Below, in pieces: positions 27,344 to 35,473 of a stretch of DNA of 64,000 bases; the first letter of the stretch is position 1, and every line of letters begins with the position of its first letter. This DNA is from Hymenobacter gelipurpurascens (GTDB lineage: Bacteria > Bacteroidota > Bacteroidia > Cytophagales > Hymenobacteraceae): NCBI RefSeq assembly GCF_900187375.1, contig NZ_FYEW01000001.1, positions 2,356,001 through 2,420,000 of the forward strand, in the 5' to 3' direction. The notes beneath the pieces were generated by a model. It saw nothing but the letters and a program-made list of their open reading frames with translations. It was not told the origin of the DNA and searched no databases. Both the position numbers and the translations under genes were made by a program.

Positions 27344-28420
27344 CTACGCTAGTGCCTTTCTGATCAGCTGGCTGATGCGCCGTACCTCATCGTGCTCCAG
27401 TTGCTGGTAGAACGGCAAGCACAGTACACGCAGGGAAATATCTTCCGAAACCGGGCAGTCTGCGCCTGTGTGATAAGGCAGCTTGTTGAGCGACGGAAAG
27501 AAGTAGCGACGCGTGTTGATATCGTGCGCAGCCAGCATGTCTTTTACCCGTTGCATTTGCTCCTCACTTTCAAGGATGATGGGGAAGTAAGAGTAGTTAT
27601 ACTCCGTAGCCGGTGGGGTTACTGGGTAGCGCAGGTTCAGGGAAGCCAGTTCCGCCTGGTACAGCTCAGCCACCTGCCGGCGGGCCGCAATAAACTCAGG
27701 CACCCGCGGCAGGTTGCACAGGCCCATGGCGGCATGAAACTCGGAATTCTTGCCGTTTACGCCCAGGAAAAAGTATTCGTCGCCAATGTGACCAAACGAT
27801 TTGTAGAGCCATACCTTTTTGGCCAGTTCCTCACTGGTCGTAATAATGGCTCCACCTTCACTGGTATGAAACAACTTGGTGGCGTGAAAGCTACAAGTGG
27901 TAATGTCGCCGTAGGTAAGCAGCGACCGACCGTGCACTGTTACGCCAAAAGCATGGGCCCCATCATAAATTACCTTCAGGTTATGCCGCCGGGCAATGTC
28001 CTCAATAGCCAACACGTCGCAGGGATAGCCGTATACGTGCGTGGCTAGAATAGCCGAGGTGCGTGGCGTAATAGCGGCCTCAATCTTGGTGGCATCAATG
28101 CAAAAGCTCTGCTCTTCAATGTCCACGAAAACCGGCTCGCAGCCTTCCCATAAAATAGCGGTGGTAGTGGCTACGTAGGAAAAAGGCGTGGTAATAATTT
28201 CACCCGTCAAATCTAGGGCTTTAATCGCCACTTGCAAGGCAATGGTGCCATTGGACATGAACTGCACGAGGCCACCGCTGAGCGCGGCGCTCAACTCGGT
28301 TTCGAGCTGCTGTACCAACGGCCCGTTATTGGTCAGCCAGCCCCGCTCCCATATTCCCTCCAAGTAGCCAATGTATTCTTGCAGTGGCGGTAAATACGGC
28401 TTCGTGACGTTGATGCTCAT
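27344..28420 (-). CDS. Sugar-nucleotide transaminase, VioA-like (DegT/DnrJ/EryC1)
   Basis: A 358-residue PLP enzyme predicted to make dTDP-4-amino-4,6-dideoxyglucose (viosamine) from dTDP-4-keto-6-deoxyglucose. The phosphate-binding turn is QFMSNGTIALQVAI near residue 55. IYDGAHAFGV near 152 supplies the Asp for the ring nitrogen. CSFHATKLFHTSEGGAI near 178 carries the catalytic Lys, and this FHATK..HT.EGG form is typical of the VioA subgroup rather than of WecE or FdtB. It is the second gene of a leftward unit that begins with the ABC exporter. Confidence 0.85.
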   Translation of the reverse strand: MSINVTKPYLPPLQEYIGYLEGIWERGWLTNNGPLVQQLETELSAALSGGLVQFMSNGTIALQVAIKALDLTGEIITTPFSYVATTTAILWEGCEPVFVDIEEQSFCIDATKIEAAITPRTSAILATHVYGYPCDVLAIEDIARRHNLKVIYDGAHAFGVTVHGRSLLTYGDITTCSFHATKLFHTSEGGAIITTSEELAKKVWLYKSFGHIGDEYFFLGVNGKNSEFHAAMGLCNLPRVPEFIAARRQVAELYQAELASLNLRYPVTPPATEYNYSYFPIILESEEQMQRVKDMLAAHDINTRRYFFPSLNKLPYHTGADCPVSEDISLRVLCLPFYQQLEHDEVRRISQLIRKALA

Positions 28421-28456
28421 GTAGGTAAAATAGATTTGAAGCGGATCTCAATGCGG

Positions 28457-30220
28457 TTAAGCAAGGGTACGCATCAGGTTTTCGTACTGGTGCTCGGCCA
28501 CTATCTGGCCGTTGCGCAGCTCATAAATCCGGTCGCACTCCCGTAGGGTAGTAAGCCGGTGAGCAATGATGAAGATGGTAATATTCGTGTGCGACAACTT
28601 GCTGATGGCTTCACTTACCTCCCGCTCAGTTTCATTATCTAAGGCACTGGTTGCCTCATCCAGTACCAGTACCTCGGCCTGCTTGTACAAAGCGCGGGCA
28701 ATGCCAATGCGCTGACGCTGCCCACCAGATAGCCGGGACCCTCGCTCCCCAATAGAAGTATTTAATCCTTCGGGCAACTTGGCCACGAAGTCCATGAGTG
28801 AAGCCTGCTCGAGGGCATACTGCATCCGTTCGGAATCAACCTGCTCGTCGCGCAGGGTGATGTTATCACCAATGGATGCTTCCATTAGGAAAGTATCTTG
28901 TTTAACGTAGCCAACTAACTCATACCAAGCCGCCAGGTTAGCCGGTGAAAGAGCCGCTTCATCTACTTTAATACTGCCCTTGCCCTCTGTGTAGAAGCGA
29001 AGCAGCAGGTTCATTAGAGTAGTCTTACCAGAGCCGGAGCTACCGATAAAACCTATCTTTTCTCCTTTGTTGACCATGAAGGAGATGTTGTCCAGCACTG
29101 GTTTTTCGCTTCCGGGGAATGAAAACGAAACACGGTTGAAGGAAATTGACTTTTTAAATTCAAGGGGCTGCTGAACAGGCTCTGGGGCTTGCAGATACTC
29201 CCGCATCGAGAGAAGATCGTCAATGACATACTGGTTCTGCTTAAGCGTTACTACAGCTGTCAACAGACGGTTCATAGAGGGCATCAAGCGGTAGGCGGCT
29301 GCGGCAAACAACCCAATAGTCGTAATCAAGCTGGCTGGGTTGTCGGCAAAAAGTAGTGAGTAGAGGAAAATAGTGACGACAGCTGAAATGGCGACCATCT
29401 CAATGAGGCGTTGCGGAATTAAAGAGTAGAGGTAGGCATCAGCTTCCAGATCTTGAATTTCTTCTTGATTGTTGAGAAGGCGCTGTTTAAACTTACGCTG
29501 CTTGCCCGCCAAGCGTAACTCGATAAAGCCAATAAAGGATTCTACCAGTGCTCCGTAAGAGAAGGGTCGCAACTCCGATAGAGCAACGCCCACACGCTGC
29601 GAACGGTTACGCAGCAGCCGATAAATCAGCATCATGCTGGGCACTAGTACTACCCCTAGAATCACGAACAGAATGGGCTGGTAGATTAGCATGCCGGCAA
29701 TAACAAGTGCCACAATGATCAGCTCGGAAAAAAAGATAAATAATTGTCGAATTATACCATTGACAAAGGCATTTGGCACATTCAGCGTGCTGTTCATTAG
29801 CTTAGGCGAGCCTACCTCATTAAACCGCAAGTAAGGCAGGTTAATGTGCTTTTGGAACTGACTGGCAATAACAGTTAAAGCAATATGCGCGGTGAATTTA
29901 ACCTGCTGATAACTAATTAATGTTGAGAAGACGTTCTTAATTAAGAATAAAATAAAAACTGTAATAATCAGAAATATTAGAAAGTTTTTCTCAGTCGAGA
30001 AACTCAGTGTATTATACAGCCAAAGGCTATACTTATTTTGCAGCACCGACCCGGGCCGGGAAGCTGCCATAATTACTGGTACTAAAGAGGCGAGGCCAAA
30101 TACATCAAGAATGGAAGCCAGTAATAACAAAAGCAGCATAACTATTGCCTTCCGCTTTTCTTGTGGGGTCAGATAAAATCGGATGCTATCCAGAGAACGA
30201 AATACTACCCCTTTTGCCAT
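28457..30220 (-). CDS. ABC transporter half-molecule (PglK/MsbA-like flippase)
   Basis: A 587-residue fused permease-ATPase that would dimerise to flip a lipid-linked glycan. The frame begins with TTG at 30226, but the ATG at 30220 is preferred. About six transmembrane spans fill residues 25-330. The nucleotide-binding domain has Walker A GSSGSGKTT near 393, the signature LSGGQRQRIGIARAL near 495, Walker B VLVLDEATSALD near 517 and the H-loop IIAHRLTTL near 548. PglK-type exporters occur where lipid-linked oligosaccharides are exported. It starts the unit running through the VioA-like, WbqC, PLP and GNAT genes. Confidence 0.92.
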   Translation of the reverse strand: MAKGVVFRSLDSIRFYLTPQEKRKAIVMLLLLLLASILDVFGLASLVPVIMAASRPGSVLQNKYSLWLYNTLSFSTEKNFLIFLIITVFILFLIKNVFSTLISYQQVKFTAHIALTVIASQFQKHINLPYLRFNEVGSPKLMNSTLNVPNAFVNGIIRQLFIFFSELIIVALVIAGMLIYQPILFVILGVVLVPSMMLIYRLLRNRSQRVGVALSELRPFSYGALVESFIGFIELRLAGKQRKFKQRLLNNQEEIQDLEADAYLYSLIPQRLIEMVAISAVVTIFLYSLLFADNPASLITTIGLFAAAAYRLMPSMNRLLTAVVTLKQNQYVIDDLLSMREYLQAPEPVQQPLEFKKSISFNRVSFSFPGSEKPVLDNISFMVNKGEKIGFIGSSGSGKTTLMNLLLRFYTEGKGSIKVDEAALSPANLAAWYELVGYVKQDTFLMEASIGDNITLRDEQVDSERMQYALEQASLMDFVAKLPEGLNTSIGERGSRLSGGQRQRIGIARALYKQAEVLVLDEATSALDNETEREVSEAISKLSHTNITIFIIAHRLTTLRECDRIYELRNGQIVAEHQYENLMRTLA

Positions 30221-30573
30221 ATTCAATTAATTGACATTACAGTCTACTTCTCACTTAGGCATTGAGTTATACAGAAAACCGTTTTAGGTCTGTTTGAGAG
30301 GCTGCTCTACAAACCAGCCTATTAAAAGGCTGTTTGAATAACTAAATAGCATCAGGGCTGAAAATCTTAGCCTGCAAAGATAAGCAATGAGGCGATACTA
30401 TGAGGAAACCATACCAAGGGAAATAAGTAAGGGGCCTTTTCTCTTGCATTCATAGCGAAGGCTAATGTATCCGTCAAATCCCAACATTCATAAATGACGA
30501 ACTCAATAGCTTACCCTAATTATAGCAGATTCACAGACAGTGTAGCTGCTGCCCGGTGTGCGTAGGCGGATGC
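30221..30573. other. Intergenic region between ABC exporter and IS remnants
   Basis: No gene seen in 353 bases. It holds two loosely repeated blocks (around 30286-30300, TCTGTTTGAGAG, and 30328-30342, GCTGTTTGAATAA) and an AGGCTG/CAGCCT inverted pair between them. These could be an IS end or exporter promoter debris. Nothing else is recognisable. Confidence 0.4.
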
Positions 30574-30943
30574 ATGCAAGCGTATTCCATGAATTTGCGT
30601 CAGCGCGTGGCGTAGGCGCTGACCAAGCTAGGTGCCCAGCAGATGCAGGTGGCTGCACTCTTTTGCATGAGCTTAGCCTTTGTGGGCAAGTTGGTGGCCT
30701 TATTTGACCGGCAGGCCGATATCCCCTACTAGAGTTGTGCGCCGCCCTGTAGATCGAAACAGGGCGGCGCATGAGCATCGGCGTGGTTAGGCGCGTGCTC
30801 GATGAAGAGGGGGACGCCGCAAAAAAAGCCTGCATGCCACCGAGCGTAACACTGAGCGTGTGCGGACATTGCACCGCCAGCATTTCGAGGTGGTTGCTAC
30901 GCGCTCGGATGTGCACCAGTATTATTTTCTTAATGAATCGGGT
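30574..30943 (+). pseudogene. IS630-family transposase remnant
   Basis: Plus-strand translation from 30574 gives MQAYSMNLRQRVA, a stop (TAG), ALTKLGAQQMQVAALF and SLAFVGKLVALFDRQ, an IS630-type helix-turn-helix N-terminus, then a stop at 30730. After a deletion, MSIGVVRRVLDEE (30771) continues. A +1 shift then gives RRKKSLHATERNTERVRTL and finally YYFLNESGG near 30925, corresponding to the F-x-DESG catalytic region with the Asp replaced by Asn. The gene is dead: it has stops, a frameshift, an internal deletion and no C-terminal half. It ends where it meets the inverted IS3 remnant. Confidence 0.78.
30739..30770. repeat. Perfect 12-bp palindromic arms inside the IS630 remnant
   Basis: 30739-30750 (GCGCCGCCCTGT) is the exact reverse complement of 30759-30770, with an 8-base loop. 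It sits exactly where the IS630 protein loses its linker region. There is no T-run on either side, so it is not a terminator. Confidence 0.8.
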
Positions 30944-31517
30944 GGCCGTGTACAGACTGCCCTGGTCGGAGTGTACAACAGGACTGGCGCACGACCAGGG
31001 TGCGCCGTAGAGCCTCGTTGACCAAGTCTTCGAACATCGCATCACTCACGTCCTAGCCGACAATTTTACGCGAACAGCGGCCCAGCCACACGTCTAAGTA
31101 GAGCCAGCTGCCGCCTTGCTGGGGCAAATACGTGATGTCGCTAACTCACACCTAGTTCGAGACAGTGGGGACCGATTTGCCCAGCAGGTGGTTGGGGGCG
31201 GCGCGCACGGCTGGGTCGGAATCGGTGGTGCGCGGCACGAATGATCACGGTTGCTGGCCTCGAAGGCCGTGGAGCACGCGGCGGATGCGCCAGCGGCCGA
31301 CTGCATGACCATAGGCATGCAGTCGGCACGTGCTGTAGCGTTGGCTGTGGTAGATAAATACTTCGCGCACCGCGACTTGCCAGGCTGACTCGACCATTGA
31401 CACCTGCTGGCGACGTTGCCAGGCTGAGTAGGCGTCTGGGGATATGCACAGGCCCTGGCAGAGCTGGTGTACAGGCACTTGGCCTGCGCGCTGCACAATG
31501 TACTGGTAGGTGCTCAC
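30933..31517 (-). pseudogene. IS3 OrfB (DDE integrase) remnant
   Basis: The GTG at 31517 begins STYQYIVQRAGQVPVHQLCQ; YGHAVGRWRIRRVL follows at about 31330-31290. A TGA stop occurs near 31254. The DDE core is still readable: VSDITYLPQQGGSWLYLDVW (first Asp) near 31140-31100 and, after a frameshift, VVHSDQGSLYTATRF (second Asp) near 30990-30945. Further TAG/TGA stops occur near 31155 and 31055; two of these sit where the family normally has Trp. The catalytic Glu is missing because the element is cut at about 30933. Confidence 0.8.
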
Positions 31518-31800
31518 GGGGTCGGCTGGCCGAAGATGACCAAGGCCTTTTTAAAATATCTAGCTCCTGCGCCAGCCATTTGTTGACCGCGCACCTCCAA
31601 GTCGCGCGCCACTACTTCGCTACTTACTTCAGCCACTACCTAGGCCTGCTGCCAGCGGTAGAGCAGCTTGGGGCTGATTCCCAGCTGCCGCGCCGCGGCC
31701 TGCGTGCTGCGGCTCTCGCTAGCTAGGCGCAGGGCTTCCGCCTTAAAGGCCTCGTCGTATTTACGCCGTTGGGCGACGCTCCGTTCGTTTTTGCTGTCAT
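31518..31800 (-). pseudogene. IS3 OrfA remnant
   Basis: After a damaged start, SKNERSVAQRRKYDEAFKAE and QAAARQLGISPKLLYRWQQA encode the OrfA helix-turn-helix. A TAG stop at 31642-31640 interrupts it. Downstream, LAQELDIL and KKALVIFGQPTP lie in different frames around TTTTAAAAAGG, which corresponds to the slippery A-run of active IS3 elements. Non-functional. Confidence 0.78.
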
Positions 31801-31920
31801 TACATAAGAAATATACGTCCTTCTTCTGTCCATCCTGCCTAGACCACCTCACCTATTACCCTTATTAAAATAATAGGGAATGATAATTGACAATTTAGCT
31901 ATGGATGCTGCAGTTCGTGG

Positions 31921-33027
31921 TTATGAATTAAAAAACTCCTTAATTGTTTCACATACAATATTTATATCTTCTTCCGACAGACCAGGCCACATAGGTAGAC
32001 TTAGACACGTGTCAGCTAACTCTTCCGCAATTGGAAAATCGCTCCGCCGGAAGTTCATATAACTGTAAGCCTTCTGCAAGTGCGGTGGTAATGGATAATG
32101 GATTAAGGTACCTATACCATTATGTGTCAGATGCTTTTGCAATTCACCACGACGCTTTGTACATACCACATATATGTGGTATACATGCGTTGCTTCAGCA
32201 GCAATGCTTGGCAGTTTGAGATCAGCTATGCCAGTTAATTGTTTCTGATATAACTTAGCCACCTGCTGCCGATCATGCGTCCACTTGGTAAGCATTGGCA
32301 GCTTTACACTTAAAACAGCCGCTTGTAATTCATCAAGCCGAGAATTATAGCCAATATGCTCATTGTAATATTTATGAGTTGAGCCATAGTTACGCAACGT
32401 ACGAATACTCTCAGCCAAACCATCATTATTGGTAGTTACAGCACCAGCGTCGCCTAGAGCACCTAAGTTTTTTCCAGGATAAAAGCTGGTAGCATTTATA
32501 TGCCCAAAGCTCCCAGTAAGTTGCCCTTGGTATGTTGCTCCGTGAGCTTGTGCATTGTCCTCTACTACTGATAAACCGAATCGTTGCGCTATTTCCATTA
32601 TAGGTCCCATCTCACACGCCTGTCCGTATAAATGCACGGGTATGATGGCTTTAGTTCGGGAAGTGATTGCCTCTTCTATAAGTTTTGAAGATATATTATA
32701 CGTATCAACATCTGGCTCAACGGGAACTATCGTGGCACCTACATGCGATACTGCAAGCCAAGTGGCGATATAAGTATTACTAGGCACAATAACCTCGTCG
32801 CCAGGCCCTATGTTCAATACCCGTAAAGACAACTGCAAAGCATCTAAGCCGTTGGCGACTCCTACACAGTGGTGAACTTGGCTGAATGCTGCGTAGGCCC
32901 CTTCGAACTGCTTTACTTCTTGACCAAGCACGTACGACTGACTCTCATACACGCGTGCCATGGCCGCGAGTACTTCTTCCTGGATAAGGTTATGTTGTCC
33001 TGAAAAGGAGAGAAAAGGTATATGCAT
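31921..33027 (-). CDS. fdtB: dTDP-3-amino-3,6-dideoxyhexose transaminase
   Basis: A 368-residue PLP enzyme that aminates C3 of a dTDP-3-keto-6-deoxyhexose. [13 protein letters not shown] near residue 56, [11 protein letters not shown] near 155 and [20 protein letters not shown] with the catalytic Lys near 184 mark the FdtB/QdtB/DesV 3-transaminase subgroup. It is the last gene of a leftward unit that starts with the matching 3,4-ketoisomerase (34983-35378), so the pathway context is coherent. The C-terminus lies only about 60 bases from the IS3 remnant. Confidence 0.9.
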   Translation of the reverse strand: MHIPFLSFSGQHNLIQEEVLAAMARVYESQSYVLGQEVKQFEGAYAAFSQVHHCVGVANGLDALQLSLRVLNIGPGDEVIVPSNTYIATWLAVSHVGATIVPVEPDVDTYNISSKLIEEAITSRTKAIIPVHLYGQACEMGPIMEIAQRFGLSVVEDNAQAHGATYQGQLTGSFGHINATSFYPGKNLGALGDAGAVTTNNDGLAESIRTLRNYGSTHKYYNEHIGYNSRLDELQAAVLSVKLPMLTKWTHDRQQVAKLYQKQLTGIADLKLPSIAAEATHVYHIYVVCTKRRGELQKHLTHNGIGTLIHYPLPPHLQKAYSYMNFRRSDFPIAEELADTCLSLPMWPGLSEEDINIVCETIKEFFNS

Positions 33028-33059
33028 AGAGGATGCTACTAAGTTTTTTGCTTATCTTA

Positions 33060-33998
33060 TTAGGCTAGTGGTTCACTCACTTCCTTCACTACGTACAAAG
33101 GCCTATTGCGAGCTGCGTCTAGGCCTCTCCACACGTATTCACCGATAACGCCAAGGGCCAGCATTTGAAAGGCCGAAACGAAGAGCACTACCACCATGAG
33201 TGAGGACCAACCAGCCGGCTCTGATCCGCCAAGCAGGCGTAGACCTATTATGTAAGTTCCATAGAGCAGCGCCAGCGTACCTAGCAATATGCCAGTTAAG
33301 GAAATCAGTCGGATAGGAAGGAAGGAAAAGGAAACGAAGGAATCGACGAAAAGCTTAACACGCTTTGAGAGAGTCCAGCGAGACTGGCCTAGCTGGCGTG
33401 GGCGCCGCACATACGGAATATTCACGTAGGGATAGCCGAGCCATAGCATGAGATAGAAGACATTACTGTTGCGCTCTCGCATGTTCAGAACTTCCCTAGC
33501 CACTTGCCGGTCGAATAACACGAAGTCAAAACCTCCCGATGGCACATTACGCAAAGCGAAGCGCTTCATCAGCCAATGAAAAGTGGTAGCCATTAAACGC
33601 TGCGTCCCGGTCTCAGGCCGGTCCTGACGGTTTCCGATGACCAGCCGTATACCTTGGCGCCAATAGGCATACATCTCGGCTAACAAGGCTGGCGGATCTT
33701 GCAAGTCAGCGGTAAGCACAGCTAAGCAGTCGCCGGTGGCATACTCGATTCCGGCCACTACGGCGTTGTAGGCACCCACATTACTCGCCAGCTCTATTAC
33801 GCAAACACGATTGGGATATTGCTGGCGCAAAGCATAAAGTGCTTTTACAGTATTGTCACCAGAACCATCATCCACAAATACGTACTCAAAGCTCACCTCG
33901 GAGGGAAATAGCGCTTCATTTGCTATAAGCTCCGCCCCAGTTACTGGAATATTTACCTCGTTGTAATAGCAAGGAATAATGATGGATAGCTTCGGCAT
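33060..33998 (-). CDS. GtrB/DPM-like polyprenyl-phosphate glycosyltransferase (GT2)
   Basis: A 312-residue membrane-anchored GT2. The ATG at 33998 gives MPKLSIIIPCYYNEVNIPVT; the longer frame to 34016 adds nothing conserved. EYVFVDDGSGDNTVKAL near residue 40 and VLTADLQDPPALLAEM near 94 match DPM/GtrB enzymes. Two C-terminal hydrophobic hairpin segments (about residues 228-252 and 264-288) precede RNRPLYVVKEV. It is predicted to transfer the dTDP-3-amino sugar made by its neighbours to undecaprenyl phosphate. It lies 32 bases before fdtB. Confidence 0.9.
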   Translation of the reverse strand: MPKLSIIIPCYYNEVNIPVTGAELIANEALFPSEVSFEYVFVDDGSGDNTVKALYALRQQYPNRVCVIELASNVGAYNAVVAGIEYATGDCLAVLTADLQDPPALLAEMYAYWRQGIRLVIGNRQDRPETGTQRLMATTFHWLMKRFALRNVPSGGFDFVLFDRQVAREVLNMRERNSNVFYLMLWLGYPYVNIPYVRRPRQLGQSRWTLSKRVKLFVDSFVSFSFLPIRLISLTGILLGTLALLYGTYIIGLRLLGGSEPAGWSSLMVVVLFVSAFQMLALGVIGEYVWRGLDAARNRPLYVVKEVSEPLA

Positions 33999-34059
33999 AA
34001 CCAATGCAAGATACATGGTAATGTATCTTCCTCAAGCAGGACTAGCGATGTATGCCGGG

Positions 34060-34986
34060 CTAGCACGTGCGCCAAGTGAGCACATGGGTGACAGCTCCTA
34101 ATTGAAACCCAAGGATATCTGCGTTGCGCATGACTGCTCGATTGGTAGCCTGCGTAGTCAATAAAATCGCGTCTACCCCTTGCGCCTTAGCTCTGTGTAG
34201 TCCTTCTGAGAATAGTTTACGCCCCCACCCTCGATTTTGTGCTCCTACGGCTAGCAACACCAACCGGCCTATTTTCCAACCAAACTCCTGGTCCCGCGGT
34301 TGCTGATATTGGATAGCTAAAAAACTATCAAGTAGTAACTCATCTTCATGTGGCACTAATACTTCATCACAATATCCGTTTACTGCAGCAGCGGCGTAGG
34401 CTCCAAGAAAAGCATCAGCTTGTTTAGGTGAGAAGAAAGGGTCTGCATGGAACCGGTCGAATGGGTTTCCATTTTGCTGTGCTACGCGACGTACAATAGG
34501 TTCGTCTTCAGTAGTAGCCTTGCGAACTGCATAACGAGTAGGCATAAGGTGCGCAAGTCGGTCATGCACGTATTGTAACCGAGTTTCCACGAGTACCCAC
34601 CCCACCTGGCTTAGCGCCTGCAACACTCTGATATCCTCGGGCGGAATTTCAACAATACAATGGCGTATGCCGCTTGCTTGTAGATGCGCATTAAACTGCC
34701 GAGCATCGTTGACGAGTTGCGTGCCAGATTTAAACAACACCGCCTTTAAACGAGCCATAGGCTTAGCAAAGAATTCTGTATCCCAGGCTAAGGTTTTGTA
34801 TAAGAAGTAACAACCACTTGTGCTTGCCCAGCAATGCTCCTCTGGCCTAGTGCCAAAGTTAGCTACTTGATCTAGCTCATTCTGTTTCAGATTTTTCCTA
34901 TCTGGCAAGCTAACCAGGAAATGATAAGGAGAATAGAACGGAAGTAAATCAGCTCGTTGATCTATTAGCTTCTCTAATGCATTCAT
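34060..34986 (-). CDS. WecD-like GNAT acetyltransferase
   Basis: A 308-residue protein. The N-terminal half contains LAWDTEFFAKPMARL near residue 66, the pattern found in the N-terminal domain of WecD/RffC (TDP-fucosamine acetyltransferase). The C-terminal GNAT domain has YAVRKATTEDEPIVRRVA near 155 and IGRLVLLAVGAQNRGWGRKL near 240 (acetyl-CoA loop). The start codon overlaps the fdtA stop (ATGA). It is predicted to N-acetylate the 3-amino group of the dTDP-3-amino-3,6-dideoxyhexose. The characterised FdtC/QdtC enzymes are hexapeptide-repeat proteins, so this looks like a functional replacement; that is inference. Confidence 0.82.
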   Translation of the reverse strand: MNALEKLIDQRADLLPFYSPYHFLVSLPDRKNLKQNELDQVANFGTRPEEHCWASTSGCYFLYKTLAWDTEFFAKPMARLKAVLFKSGTQLVNDARQFNAHLQASGIRHCIVEIPPEDIRVLQALSQVGWVLVETRLQYVHDRLAHLMPTRYAVRKATTEDEPIVRRVAQQNGNPFDRFHADPFFSPKQADAFLGAYAAAAVNGYCDEVLVPHEDELLLDSFLAIQYQQPRDQEFGWKIGRLVLLAVGAQNRGWGRKLFSEGLHRAKAQGVDAILLTTQATNRAVMRNADILGFQLGAVTHVLTWRTC

Positions 34987-35378
34987 GACTTTTTGAACTT
35001 TGCGTAGTCACGTATATAGTCGTCGGCGGTGTACTCTGTGGAAGCTAGAGCCATTTGCACCGCATTCTGAGAATATTGCATCGTATGCCAGCAATAAGGT
35101 GGCAAATACACTCCTATGTCAGGACGATCAAGCACAAAGGTCTGTAATTCCCCATTGGGCATTTCCGTTAAAACTACGATACGGCCAGACACAGCAACTA
35201 AAATCTGGGCTGTCTGATGGTGCGCATGTCGTCCCCGCACAATACTTTCTGGCGTGTGATACGTCCAAAATACTCGCTTTACCTGAAAAGGGAGTCCAGT
35301 TGAAACTTCTGCTATTGAAATGTAACCGATATTATGGTTACCTACTCTAGGAAAGTCAAACAAATAAGGCTTCTTCAT
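34983..35378 (-). CDS. fdtA: dTDP-4-keto-6-deoxyglucose 3,4-ketoisomerase (cupin)
   Basis: A 131-residue WxcM/FdtA-type cupin converting dTDP-4-keto- to dTDP-3-keto-6-deoxyhexose. FPRVGNHNIGYISIAEV near residue 10, FQVKRVFWTYHTPESIVRGRHAHHQ (metal/proton-relay His cluster near 46-53) and VYLPPYCWHTMQYS near 90 are family signatures. FdtA gives the galacto and QdtA the gluco product; I cannot tell them apart by eye. It is the first gene of the unit fdtA-GNAT-gtrB-fdtB. A strong terminator separates it from uxs upstream. Confidence 0.88.
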   Translation of the reverse strand: MKKPYLFDFPRVGNHNIGYISIAEVSTGLPFQVKRVFWTYHTPESIVRGRHAHHQTAQILVAVSGRIVVLTEMPNGELQTFVLDRPDIGVYLPPYCWHTMQYSQNAVQMALASTEYTADDYIRDYAKFKKS

Positions 35379-35415
35379 CTGGACTTAACATATTCTAGAA
35401 TTAACCTCTTTCTCA

Positions 35416-35462
35416 AATAACAAAAAAGCCGAGTACCTAAGGCACCCGACTTTTTTGTTATT
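35416..35462 (-). terminator. Terminator after uxs
   Basis: A long near-perfect stem pairs AATAACAAAAAAG...(35416-35433) with ...CTTTTTTGTTATT (35445-35462), with one or two mismatches. It is flanked by A- and T-runs, so it works in both directions. It lies 11 bases after the uxs stop codon. Confidence 0.85.
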
Positions 35463-35473
35463 GCTTTTATAAC

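Larger units (their letters stand above)
30933..31857 (-). mobile_element. IS3-family element, decayed and truncated
   Basis: Minus-strand remnant containing orfA then orfB, the standard IS3 order. The left boundary is placed near 31857 because TGAGGTGGTCTAGG there resembles an IS3 end; the opposite end is gone. It joins the oppositely oriented IS630 remnant at about 30933-30941, where GAATCGGGT can be read as part of both elements. Both reading frames are broken. Confidence 0.75.

Noticed and set aside
30800..30880. Minus-strand QCYARWHAGFF as the third catalytic block of IS3 OrfB
   Set aside because: The plus strand of the same bases reads RRKKSLHATERNTERVRTL, a far better match to IS630; the minus reading is coincidental.
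30771..31010. 79-codon plus-strand ORF and the minus ORF 30503-31045 as independent genes
   Set aside because: Both are chance frames across the IS630/IS3 fossils. The recognisable protein fragments lie in shifted frames and in both orientations.
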